The notes below the pieces were generated by a model, which was not told the DNA's origin, did not search any database, and saw nothing but the letters and a program-made list of their open reading frames with translations. From the NCBI GenBank assembly GCA_017451735.1, contig JAFTNU010000032.1, positions 1 to 64,000 on the forward strand: 64,000 nt of DNA. The letters are read 5' to 3'. This document shows, piece by piece, positions 1 through 7,543 of this stretch. The position numbers were made by a program, and so were the translations under genes. Source of the stretch: Clostridia bacterium (GTDB taxonomy: Bacteria > Bacillota > Clostridia > Oscillospirales > CAG-272). Each line of letters opens with the position of its first letter. Positions within the stretch are counted from its first letter, which is position 1.

Positions 1-25
1 AAATGGCTTGTTTTCGGCTGTTTTT

Positions 26-101
26 TGGTCGAAGTGACAGGACTCGAACCTGCGATCTCATCGTCCCGAACGATGCGCGATACCACCTTCGCTACACCTC
101 G
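26..101 (-). tRNA. tRNA-Pro (anticodon CGG)
   Basis: Reading the minus strand, the acceptor arms CGAGGTG and CACTTCG pair. The anticodon stem CATCG/CGATG encloses loop TTCGGGA, giving anticodon CGG. The T loop is TTCGAGT and CCA is encoded at 26-28. The gene is complete and sits about 150 bases from a severed tRNA with the same anticodon. Confidence 0.9.
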
Positions 102-131
102 AAATGGTAAAATTATTAGATTTTTTTGTAA

Positions 132-150
132 GTGGTCAAACATGTGGTCA
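132..150. repeat. Two GTGGTCA copies 12 bases apart, possible recombinase arm sites
   Basis: GTGGTCA occurs at 132-138 and 144-150. The prophage at 39.6 kb shows the same geometry beside its integrase: a 12-base repeat directly duplicated near a tRNA. The resemblance suggests these are arm-type sites of an integrated element whose body lies to the left of the window. No integrase gene is visible here, so this is inference. Confidence 0.3.
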
Positions 151-255
151 GACCGAAGATTTGATGATTTTTCGACATTCGGGAGAGCCGAAAAAGTCAG
201 TGTTTTCAAGGGGTTTCGGTTCTTCTCGAAATTCTACGCCGAGAACGGTGATTGA

Positions 256-295
<40 letters not shown>

Positions 296-367
296 ATGTT
301 TTTAACGCCTAAATATTATACCAAAGAGAAGGGTATTTGTCAATACCTTTGGCGAAAAAGAGGCGGG

Positions 368-675
368 GAAAAAAGAGCGGTGCCGCACGCGAGGATGCGG
401 AGGAAGGCAGCTGCGGATGGCAAGTGCTTTCATGGGAAAACAACTCTATACATACCTGACCGCTGGCGGCAGGAATTTTTTGGTCTTGGGAGCGGTTTGC
501 CATTTTAAACCGACTCCCAAGTTGGGTGTTGTGCATTGGGCGCACCGCAGGCTTGATCCTTGGCGATTGCGAAGGAGCGGCAAATTTTTGACAGGATGCA
601 CAGCCTTGTCGAAAAGCAAATCGGTCGGGGAATTTCTTGTATGGGGATGGGCACATTGCTTGTGCGCTCATCTCT
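368..675 (-). ncRNA. Candidate structured non-coding RNA of about 300 nt
   Basis: No convincing protein lies in 300-760. The minus strand has ordered structure. GAGC near 669 can close with GCTC at 375-378. A 5' hairpin GCACA/TGTGC is followed by a central hairpin with arms GGGAGTCGGTTT and AAACCGCTCCC, then a terminator-like CCGCA/TGCGG hairpin and a T run (plus-strand A369-374). An AT-rich promoter-like stretch with TATCTT lies just upstream near 676-690. The family is not identified; 6S RNA and the raiA-type large RNAs of Clostridia are possibilities I could not confirm. The 166-codon frame across it shows no protein features. Confidence 0.45.
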
Positions 676-754
676 ATTTTAAGATACCATAAGACTTTGA
701 ACGATATGTGACGGATTCTCAAAAAATTCCAACCACCTATGTGAAATACGCTTG

Positions 755-797
755 ATAAAAATACACCGTTGTGCCATAAAGTGGCACAACGGTGTGT
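755..797 (-). terminator. Rho-independent terminator of the rraA-like operon
   Basis: The arms ACACCGTTGTGCCA and TGGCACAACGGTGT form a 14-base-pair stem with a five-base loop. On the minus strand it is followed by TATTTTTAT. It lies 13 bases beyond the stop codon of the last operon gene. Confidence 0.85.
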
Positions 798-809
798 GTT
801 TTGAAGCAA

Positions 810-1712
810 TTACAGTGCAGTCTGGGTGTCGTTGGGGTCACCCTCGTGGGCGAGACGGTATTCCTCGGTCCAATCCAGGTCGCGGTAATTTGCGGCGCGG
901 TCATCGTTCTTGATAAAGTCCATGAGCAGATCCAGCATTTCCTCGGTCCAGGTGTTGCGGTCGATCTGAGCGGTGGTAAATTTGTTGGCGGTGATCATCT
1001 CAAAGCCAAAGAGGTCCTTGACCTGTGTCTTAGCCGCGTTGTCCACCACCTCGGGCACCAGGTGAGAGGGAATGAACAGCACGCCGCCGCCTGCGCCGAA
1101 CACGATGTCACCGGGGAGCACAATGGCGCCGCCGATGCGGGTGGGGGTATTGAAGCCCTTCATGACAAAGTCGCGGATGGGTGTGGGGTCGATACCGCGG
1201 TAGTAGACCTGCACGCCCTCCACCTTCTTCATCTGCTCCACGTCGCGGATGCCGCCCCAGATCACGGCGCCGCCGTTCTTGGTCTTTGCCTTGATGGCAG
1301 TGGTCAGGTTTCCGCCAAGGAAGGTGCCCTTATAGATCTTGTCGTACATATCGGCAACCACCACGTCGCCCTCTACCAGGCTGTCGATGACCCATTGGTT
1401 GTAGTTGCCCTTGCGGCCCTCCTTCATACCCACCTCAAACATGGTTTCGTGCAGGTCGGGGCGGGTGGGACAGAACTCGCAGGTCACCGCACGACCCACC
1501 AGCTTTCTGCCATCGTCGTGCAGGGTATGTAATCTGCCCTCAAACTGGCTCTCGTAGCCCTTGACGAAGATCGGCTTCCAGACCTCCTCCAGGGTCAGAC
1601 TGTGGAGTGCCTTTAGATACTTGTCCGGCACCTTGGGGCGTCCGTCGGGAAAGCGCTCACCCTTCCACTGGGGCGTAATGGCAATGATCTCGTCTCTGTC
1701 GTTGAATTTCAT
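810..1712 (-). CDS. RraA-family protein (HMG aldolase / RraA fold)
   Basis: 300 residues, longer than the roughly 160-residue core RraA domain, with N-terminal and C-terminal extensions. The central part has the family pattern of a glycine-rich stretch (LGGNLTTAIKAKTKNGG), GGIRD near the active-site arginine-aspartate and VLPGDIV. Members act as 4-hydroxy-4-methyl-2-oxoglutarate aldolases or as uncharacterised enzymes in sugar-acid operons; RNase E inhibition applies only to a subset. The start ATG at 1712 overlaps the SDR stop by four bases (ATGA) and has GGAGGA upstream, so it is preferred over the longer frame. Last gene of a four-gene operon; substrate unknown. Confidence 0.8.
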   Translation of the reverse strand: MKFNDRDEIIAITPQWKGERFPDGRPKVPDKYLKALHSLTLEEVWKPIFVKGYESQFEGRLHTLHDDGRKLVGRAVTCEFCPTRPDLHETMFEVGMKEGRKGNYNQWVIDSLVEGDVVVADMYDKIYKGTFLGGNLTTAIKAKTKNGGAVIWGGIRDVEQMKKVEGVQVYYRGIDPTPIRDFVMKGFNTPTRIGGAIVLPGDIVFGAGGGVLFIPSHLVPEVVDNAAKTQVKDLFGFEMITANKFTTAQIDRNTWTEEMLDLLMDFIKNDDRAANYRDLDWTEEYRLAHEGDPNDTQTAL

Positions 1713-2440
1713 AAATGCATTCCTCCATCTACAATAAAATCGGATCCTGTGATATATCTGCCCGCATCGGAGCAGAGCAGCAGTGCGGCGCCCGCGCAAT
1801 CCTCGGGAGCGCCGGCATAGCCTGCGGGGATGCCCGCCATGACCTGTGCGGCATAAACGGGATCGGCGAGTGCCGCATTGTTGCGGGGCGTGGCGATAAC
1901 GCCGGGGGCCAGGTTGTTGACGGTGATGCCATCGGGTGCCAATTGCTTGGCAAGGTTCTGCACCAGGCTCATCTGTCCTGCTTTAGTGGCGGCGTAGACC
2001 GCCATATCCTTGTGGGGCTTGTACTGCTGAACACTGCCCACACAAAGGATGCGTCCCCATTTTTGCGCCTGCATATGGGGGGCGTAAAGCTGGATGAGGC
2101 GTAAAGTGCTTTTCAGATTGACCAGCACCTGCTCGTCAAACTCCTCTGAGGTGATCTCGCTCCATTTTTTGCGGAACTGCACCGAGGCATTTGCTACCAG
2201 AATATCCACGTTACCCGTCAGACGGTATAGCTTTTCTGCGCCTTGTGGGTCTGCAAGGCTTTGGCAGACGGGCACGGCCCCCGTGATTTTACCTGCCGCT
2301 GCTTGGCATTTTTCCATGCTTGTGGCGCCGTGAACGAACACCTTGGCGCCATGCGCGGCAAGGGTTTTGGCAATCGCAAAGCCGATGCCCTGGGTACTGC
2401 CTGTGACAAGGGCGGTCTTTCCTGTCAGATCAAACATCAT
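1709..2440 (-). CDS. SDR-family NAD(P)-dependent oxidoreductase
   Basis: 243 residues, the usual length for a classical short-chain dehydrogenase. It has the TGSTQGIG cofactor motif near residue 14, the NAS motif after the fourth strand, catalytic Ser of VGS, Tyr and Lys in YAATK, and the PG turn in NNLAPGVI. The C-terminus ends in a typical ITGSDFIVDGG. Two ATGs (2440 and 2437) follow GGAGGCAA and either could start. It overlaps its neighbours at both ends, so it is translationally coupled to the lactonase and the RraA-like gene. Likely oxidises or reduces a sugar acid; substrate not readable from sequence. Confidence 0.88.
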   Translation of the reverse strand: MMFDLTGKTALVTGSTQGIGFAIAKTLAAHGAKVFVHGATSMEKCQAAAGKITGAVPVCQSLADPQGAEKLYRLTGNVDILVANASVQFRKKWSEITSEEFDEQVLVNLKSTLRLIQLYAPHMQAQKWGRILCVGSVQQYKPHKDMAVYAATKAGQMSLVQNLAKQLAPDGITVNNLAPGVIATPRNNAALADPVYAAQVMAGIPAGYAGAPEDCAGAALLLCSDAGRYITGSDFIVDGGMHL

Positions 2441-3407
2441 TTGCCTCCTTTACTGTAACGCACAGCGCTTTTTCGACGGTCAGCTTTTGTATGAGCTTGT
2501 GGGGGAGATTGTCGCGCATTTCGAATACTGTTACGCTGTTATCCTGCTCGTTGGTGCAGATCAGGCGGTCGCCTGTGACGATAAAATCCCGTGGAGATTT
2601 GCCTTCGCAGGAAAAACTGCCGCACCGCTCCAGCCCTTCGCCAACGATTTTGAAGCAGGTGATGGAATCATGCCCGCGATTGGAAACATATACATGACCG
2701 TTTATGCAACGGATGGCGGCAGCCGTGTTCTCGCCCTTGAAGTCGTCGGGCAGGGCGGGGTAGTCGGCAAGATGCTCCAAGGCGCCGTCCGTATAGCGGT
2801 AGACCGATACCGAGGAGGCCAACTCGTTGACGCAATAGCAAAGTGCGCCGTCCTGGGAAAAGGCCAGGTGGCGGGGACCGTTTCCGACGGGAGCATCCGC
2901 CATGTCCACCAGGGAAAGATCGGGATCATAGGTAAAGATCCGATCCATGCCGAGATCGGTGACCAGCAGGTAACGACCGTCCGGGGTGGGGGTGACAAAA
3001 TGGGTATGAGCAGAGGTCTGCCTGGTGGGATGGACGCTGCTGCCGCCGTGGGTCACCAACAGGTCGGGAAGTCCTGCCACACTGCCCGAGGTGTAGTTGG
3101 TCACATAGACACGGCCGTTTTTGATGCAGAGATGGCACCCGACCAGACCGTTTGTGGAAACAGGGTCGCTTGGATGTGTAAGCGAGCCGTCCTTTTCTAT
3201 TTGAAAAGAGAGCACACCGCTATGTTCATTGTCCGCAAAGGGGGCCCGCAGTACTGCGTAGAGTCGGTCTCCCTCTATTATGGTGTACATGGGACGGTCC
3301 AGTGGGGTGACATCCACGGGGGTCAAAAGCCCGTCGGGGCCCCACCCAAAACGGTGGATGCCGCCCTTTTCGTGACAGGAAGAAATGTAAACGTATGGCT
3401 TTTTCAT
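2430..3407 (-). CDS. Lactonase-family beta-propeller protein
   Basis: 325 residues. Repeated blades with the pattern YVTNYTSGSV, HTHFVTPTPDGRYLLVTDLG, GPRHLAFSQDG and YVSNRGHDS match the seven-bladed 6-phosphogluconolactonase-type (Pgl/YkgB) family, which opens sugar lactones. There is no signal peptide, so it should be cytoplasmic. ATG at 3407 overlaps the stop of the upstream dehydratase by four bases. In this operon a lactone-opening step before the dehydratase would be logical, but that is inference. Confidence 0.85.
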   Translation of the reverse strand: MKKPYVYISSCHEKGGIHRFGWGPDGLLTPVDVTPLDRPMYTIIEGDRLYAVLRAPFADNEHSGVLSFQIEKDGSLTHPSDPVSTNGLVGCHLCIKNGRVYVTNYTSGSVAGLPDLLVTHGGSSVHPTRQTSAHTHFVTPTPDGRYLLVTDLGMDRIFTYDPDLSLVDMADAPVGNGPRHLAFSQDGALCYCVNELASSVSVYRYTDGALEHLADYPALPDDFKGENTAAAIRCINGHVYVSNRGHDSITCFKIVGEGLERCGSFSCEGKSPRDFIVTGDRLICTNEQDNSVTVFEMRDNLPHKLIQKLTVEKALCVTVKEANDV

Positions 3408-4345
3408 GCTTCAAGCCCCTCTAAGAGTCCCTTTAGGTAACCAATGGCAAAGAGTCTGCCGAGAGCCGTGTAGCCGTTGCTCTCATTTTCGCCCGCCATG
3501 GAGGGGACATGGTCCACACGGATGGGAACATTCAGCCCCAGATCGTTGTAAAGATGCAGGATCTTACCCATCTCGATACTACCGTTGTCGTGAAAGGTCT
3601 CGCGGAATTTATACTTGTTACCCGTGGTGTTGCGGAAGTGGATAAAGAAGATCTTATCCCTCAGCTTGGGGATCACATCATAAAGATTCTCGCCCATCAT
3701 CAGGTAGCACGCCTGGCACATGGTCACGCCCAGATTGTCGGAGGGAACGATCTCCATGGCCCGTTTGATGTTTTTATAGCTGATCATGATGCGGGAGACG
3801 TCGCCCAATTGGGGTAGAGGCGGATCATCCGGGTGAAGCGCCAGCTTGATGTTGTACTTCTCTGCGTGGGGAATGACGGCTTTGATGAAATATTCGTAAT
3901 TGTGCCACATCTCCTCGGCGGTCACTTTTTGATCGGTGGGGGTAAAGTGGTTGATGTCAAAACCCGTGACCCTGGCGCCGCCCCGCTCGATGATATCCAG
4001 ATCGGTGCGCAGCCAGCCGATGTGCGCCATGAAGTTGAAGCAGATGGTACGGATGTTCAGCCGATCCATGATCGGGAACATTCGGATCACCTTTTCGATG
4101 CATTCGTCCCGCATGGCGTCCCCCGCCTTGATGTGGTCGTGGAGCGCGTTGGGCATAGGCTCGATGATCAGGGGCTCGATGCCGAAATCGGTGAATTTCT
4201 TTTTAACCGCCTCCCAATGGGAGAGGTCGCAAACGTCGAATGCTTCATCCTCGGGCAGACGGATCACGCCGTGACGGACGCCGCATTGCTTGGCGAAATC
4301 CCAGGTGAGATCCCGCTCACTGCGAAAGTAATCGGTCAGTATCAT
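3404..4345 (-). CDS. Mannonate dehydratase-like TIM-barrel protein
   Basis: 313 residues. The family signature appears as ICFNFMAHIGWLRTDLD near residue 95, followed by HPDDPP, a conserved CQACYLM region and FIHFRNTTG, which match the UxuA mannonate dehydratase group (metal-dependent xylose-isomerase-like barrel). It is somewhat shorter than the 350-390 residues of typical UxuA, so it may be a divergent member with another aldonate or uronate substrate. Start at 4345 with GGAGGC five to nine bases upstream. First gene of the operon, transcribed from the promoter at 4448-4476. Confidence 0.78.
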   Translation of the reverse strand: MILTDYFRSERDLTWDFAKQCGVRHGVIRLPEDEAFDVCDLSHWEAVKKKFTDFGIEPLIIEPMPNALHDHIKAGDAMRDECIEKVIRMFPIMDRLNIRTICFNFMAHIGWLRTDLDIIERGGARVTGFDINHFTPTDQKVTAEEMWHNYEYFIKAVIPHAEKYNIKLALHPDDPPLPQLGDVSRIMISYKNIKRAMEIVPSDNLGVTMCQACYLMMGENLYDVIPKLRDKIFFIHFRNTTGNKYKFRETFHDNGSIEMGKILHLYNDLGLNVPIRVDHVPSMAGENESNGYTALGRLFAIGYLKGLLEGLEA

Positions 4346-4418
4346 TTTTTTGCCTCCGTTGAATTTTTCTTTCTTTTGCCCCCTGTTGCAGGGATTCGGT
4401 GTAAACAGGGCAAAAGTA

Positions 4419-4446
4419 TTGACTTTTCGCCTTTTTGTGCTATTAT
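4419..4446 (+). promoter_or_regulatory. Promoter of the AraC-type regulator
   Basis: TTGACT (4419-4424), a 16-base spacer and TATTAT (4441-4446). Its -10 lies one base from the -10 of the divergent operon promoter, so the two polymerases cannot bind together. An inverted repeat CCCTGTT/AACAGGG nearby (4381-4410) is a possible operator. Confidence 0.7.
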
Positions 4447-4447
4447 G

Positions 4448-4476
4448 ATTATAGCATTCCACACCGGATAAAACAA
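4448..4476 (-). promoter_or_regulatory. Promoter of the catabolic operon
   Basis: On the minus strand TTGTTT (4471-4476), a 17-base spacer and perfect TATAAT (4448-4453). It drives the dehydratase-lactonase-SDR-rraA operon and overlaps the regulator promoter face to face. The -35 is weak, as expected for an activator-dependent promoter. Confidence 0.72.
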
Positions 4477-4530
4477 CAGTTATATTTTGATTTTTGTCTA
4501 CTATATTTCGATTTTGCAGGGAGGAAAAAG

Positions 4531-5376
4531 ATGCAGTACGACAGATTCGAGCTACAGGATATCTGCTTGTTTCATACCGCTGTCCCCCCGGGACAGCGGA
4601 ACTATCGGGAGCATTTTCATACCGAGTGCGAGATTTCTTTTCTTTTGGGCGGCGCGGGAACTTATCTCGTAGATGGGAAGGAATATGCCTTCCGCCGCGG
4701 AGATGTGCTGCTGTTTGGCAGTAACGAGGCGCATTGTATTACCGAGATTCTTCAGGGTGAGCCGTTTGATATGCTGACCGTAAAATTCGAGCCGAAAATG
4801 CTGTGGAATGGGGAAAACGGTGCGGCTTTTGTGCTGCTCAAGCTCTTTTTCGGTCGCAGTGAGCGCTTTTCGAATCTGATCGACAGAGAGAATCCCGCAA
4901 CGCCCGCTATCGGTCGGATGATGATGGGCATGGAGCGGGAATTCCGCACCCGTCCACGGGGGTATGAGCTGAAGGTGCGGCTGGATCTTTATACCGTTTT
5001 GCTTATTTTGCTACGGGAATACGGCTATGTGACCGAGGAGCCGCTTCCGCCAACCAAGGATCGCAGTCTGCGCCAGCTGGCCGCCGCCATGGATTATATC
5101 GATGCCAATCTCTCCCAGACGCTGACTTTGGAGGAGATCGCCGCCAAGGCCGCCATGAGCAAGGCCTATTTTTCCACCATTTTCAAAAAATACAACGGCA
5201 TCACCTTGTGGGACTATATTACCATCAAGCGGGTGGAGAAGGCCATTGCATTGATCGGAAGCACCGGCATGACCAAGCTGCAGATCGCCGCCGAATGCGG
5301 ATTTGCCAGCCCCGCCAACTTCTATAAAGCCTTTCGTCGGGTCACGGGGAAAACACCGAGCAATTATAAGGCATGA
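4531..5376 (+). CDS. AraC-family transcriptional regulator
   Basis: 281 residues. The N-terminal part is a cupin sensor (HFHTECEISFLLGGAGTYLV). The C-terminal hundred residues carry two helix-turn-helix units: LEEIAAKAAMSKAYFSTIFK and KLQIAAECGFASPANFYKAF, ending in the typical RRVTGKTPSNYKA. GGGAGGAAAAAG precedes the ATG at 4531; the longer upstream frame has no ribosome site and crosses the promoter. Divergent from the catabolic operon and the obvious candidate for its sugar-responsive activator. Confidence 0.93.
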   Translation: MQYDRFELQDICLFHTAVPPGQRNYREHFHTECEISFLLGGAGTYLVDGKEYAFRRGDVLLFGSNEAHCITEILQGEPFDMLTVKFEPKMLWNGENGAAFVLLKLFFGRSERFSNLIDRENPATPAIGRMMMGMEREFRTRPRGYELKVRLDLYTVLLILLREYGYVTEEPLPPTKDRSLRQLAAAMDYIDANLSQTLTLEEIAAKAAMSKAYFSTIFKKYNGITLWDYITIKRVEKAIALIGSTGMTKLQIAAECGFASPANFYKAFRRVTGKTPSNYKA

Positions 5377-5440
5377 CTGTGCGGGGAGCCGCCCTAAAAG
5401 GGAAAGCCCCGGAATATTGGCGCCATTTGTCGACAATCCA

Positions 5441-5469
5441 TTGACATCCCGCCGCGGTTGTGCTATAAT
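5441..5469 (+). promoter_or_regulatory. Consensus promoter upstream of the glycan operon (distal)
   Basis: Perfect TTGACA (5441-5446), 17-base spacer, perfect TATAAT (5464-5469). Transcription would start near 5476 and soon meet the hairpin at 5507-5528. Confidence 0.85.
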
Positions 5470-5506
5470 TGTAACCGAATTGAAAACAAGATTTGAAAAA
5501 ACTGCA

Positions 5507-5535
5507 CCGTCGCGCGCCCGCGCGATGGCTTTTTG
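5507..5535 (+). terminator. Leader terminator or attenuator before rfbF
   Basis: The arms CCGTCGCGC and GCGCGATGG form a GC-rich stem with a G-T wobble, followed by CTTTTTG. It lies about 35 bases after the first transcription start, so the distal promoter would make an RNA of roughly 60 bases or be attenuated here. The second promoter at 5589 lies beyond it. Confidence 0.6.
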
Positions 5536-5588
5536 TCGGATGTTATGTGGGCACCGCATGTGCAAGGCGTGAAAAATCCCGAAAATCC

Positions 5589-5617
5589 TTGCAAAAGAAA
5601 TACCGTTGTGCTATAAT
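5589..5617 (+). promoter_or_regulatory. Proximal promoter of the glycan operon
   Basis: TTGCAA (5589-5594), 17-base spacer, perfect TATAAT (5612-5617). It lies downstream of the leader terminator and about 45 bases before rfbF, so it should give the main operon transcript. Confidence 0.8.
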
Positions 5618-5667
5618 AAGCAGGATCATGCGCTCCGGCGCCATCATCCCGAAAAAGGAGATCAAAC

Positions 5668-6444
5668 ATGAAAGTAGTCATATTGGCAGGCGGGTACGGT
5701 ACGCGCATCAGTGAAGAATCTCATTTGCGTCCCAAGCCCATGATCGAGATCGGCGGCATGCCCATCCTTTGGCACATCATGAAGACCTATTCGTCCTTCG
5801 GCTACAATGAGTTCATCATTTGCGCCGGTTATATGCAAAGTGTGATCAAGGAGTGGTTTTCCGATTACTACATTAACCACAGTGACGTCACCTTTGATTT
5901 TATTAAAAAAGAAAAGATCACCGTTCACACCACCGAATCCGAGCCCTGGCGCGTGACCGTGGTGGATACGGGTCTCAATACCATGACGGGCGGGCGCATC
6001 AAGCGTGTGGCCCGTTATATCGGCGACGAGCCCTTTTTCCTCACCTACGGCGACGGCGTTTCCAATGTGGATATCGCCAAGGAGGTGGAATTCCATCAAA
6101 GCCACGGCAAGCTGGCCACCATGACCGCTGTGCACCCGGATGCCAGATTCGGTGTATTGGAGCTGGATAAGAACCAGGTCACCGCCTTCCGCGAGAAGAG
6201 CGAGGCCGATGCAGGCTGGATCAACGGCGGTTTCATGATCTTAGATCCGAAGGTGCTGGATTATATCGAGGATGACACCACCGTGTTTGAGCGTGCCCCT
6301 CTGGAGGCACTGGCCAAGGAAGGCCAGCTGGTGGCGTACAAGCACCGCGGCTTCTGGCAGTGTATGGACACCATGCGCGATAAGGAGAAGCTGGAAAAGC
6401 TCTGGGCCTCCAAGAAAGCACCCTGGAAGCGTTGGGAGAACTGA
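5668..6444 (+). CDS. rfbF: Glucose-1-phosphate cytidylyltransferase
   Basis: 258 residues, full family length. The N-terminal LAGGYGTRISEESHLRPKPM is the nucleotidyltransferase signature with the catalytic arginine and lysine. YGDGVSNVDI supplies the metal-binding aspartate, and WINGGFMILDPKVLDYI is typical of RfbF. It makes CDP-glucose from CTP and glucose-1-phosphate, the first step to CDP-dideoxyhexoses. First gene of the operon, followed by rfbG with a TGATG junction. Confidence 0.95.
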   Translation: MKVVILAGGYGTRISEESHLRPKPMIEIGGMPILWHIMKTYSSFGYNEFIICAGYMQSVIKEWFSDYYINHSDVTFDFIKKEKITVHTTESEPWRVTVVDTGLNTMTGGRIKRVARYIGDEPFFLTYGDGVSNVDIAKEVEFHQSHGKLATMTAVHPDARFGVLELDKNQVTAFREKSEADAGWINGGFMILDPKVLDYIEDDTTVFERAPLEALAKEGQLVAYKHRGFWQCMDTMRDKEKLEKLWASKKAPWKRWEN

Positions 6445-7526
6445 TGAACGGTAAAAATAATTTTGATTTAACCTTCTTTCGCGGTAAGCGAGTGTTCGTC
6501 ACGGGGCACACCGGCTTCAAGGGCTCCTGGCTTTGCCACATCCTCAAACGGGCCGGTGCCCGGGTAACGGGCTTTTCCACCTGCCCGCCCACCGAGCCGT
6601 CTCTTTTTGATATTGCCCATGTGGCCGACGGCATGACATCGGTCATTGGTGATATCCGCGATTTTGACGCATTGCTGGCCGCTTTCCGCCGGGCACAGCC
6701 GGAGATCGTCCTGCACCTGGCGGCACAGCCCATTGTGCGGGAAAGCTACAGGGATCCTGTTTACACCTATGAGACCAATGTGATGGGGACCGTACACATT
6801 CTCGAATGTGTACGCCGTACCGATTCGGTGCGTTCTTTTCTGAATGTGACCACCGATAAGGTCTATGAAAACAAGGAATGGGAATGGGGCTACCGAGAGA
6901 ACGAGCCCCTGGACGGATTTGACCCCTATTCCAACAGCAAATCCTGCTCCGAGCTGGTGACGCACAGCTATAAAAATTCCTTTTTTGCCGACGGCAGAGT
7001 GGCGATTTCCACTGCGCGTGCCGGCAATGTGATCGGCGGAGGCGATTTCGCCGCCGACCGTATTATTCCCGACTGCGTCAGGGCGGCGCTTGCGGGCGAG
7101 GAGATCGTGGTGCGCAACCCCTATTCCACCCGCCCCTATCAACACGTATTGGAGCCCCTGTTTGCCTACCTTATGATCGCCGCACGGCAGTATGAGGAAG
7201 GGAAATATGCGGGCTATTACAATGTGGGCCCCGATGATGCCGATTGCTTTGCCACAGGCAGGCTGGTGGATCTGTTCTGCCGTTGCTGGGGCAAGGGTGC
7301 CGCATGGGTGAATCGGGCAGAGGCCAATGCCCCGCATGAGGCGAATTTTCTCAAGCTGGATTGCTCCAGGCTCAAGAGCGTGTTCGGTTGGCACCCTACC
7401 TGGGATCTGCCCACCGCCATCGAACGGGTGGTGGAATGGACCCGTGTCTACCGTGACGGCGGGGATGTGACCGCTGTGATGGACAGACAGATCGACGCAT
7501 TTTCGGCGGACGGAAAACGTAAATAA
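6444..7526 (+). CDS. rfbG: CDP-glucose 4,6-dehydratase
   Basis: 360 residues from the ATG that overlaps the rfbF stop. It is an extended SDR: TGHTGFKGSWL binds NAD, LAAQPIV follows the fourth strand, and TTDKVYEN with the YSNSKSCSE tyrosine-lysine pair is the active site. It converts CDP-glucose to CDP-4-keto-6-deoxyglucose. A TTG twelve bases further upstream is possible, but GGGAGA sits better for 6444. Confidence 0.95.
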   Translation: MNGKNNFDLTFFRGKRVFVTGHTGFKGSWLCHILKRAGARVTGFSTCPPTEPSLFDIAHVADGMTSVIGDIRDFDALLAAFRRAQPEIVLHLAAQPIVRESYRDPVYTYETNVMGTVHILECVRRTDSVRSFLNVTTDKVYENKEWEWGYRENEPLDGFDPYSNSKSCSELVTHSYKNSFFADGRVAISTARAGNVIGGGDFAADRIIPDCVRAALAGEEIVVRNPYSTRPYQHVLEPLFAYLMIAARQYEEGKYAGYYNVGPDDADCFATGRLVDLFCRCWGKGAAWVNRAEANAPHEANFLKLDCSRLKSVFGWHPTWDLPTAIERVVEWTRVYRDGGDVTAVMDRQIDAFSADGKRK

Positions 7527-7543
7527 AGAATCGGAGATTTGAT

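Noticed and set aside
309..809. 166-codon minus-strand frame
   Set aside because: No ribosome site, no domain-like sequence, and it crosses the terminator of the upstream operon and the structured RNA region.
792..1532. Plus-strand frame opposite the rraA-like gene
   Set aside because: Typical antisense shadow of a GC-rich gene. The minus-strand gene has clear motifs, a ribosome site and operon overlaps.
6468..7394. Minus-strand frame opposite rfbG
   Set aside because: Shadow frame; rfbG is unmistakable on the other strand.
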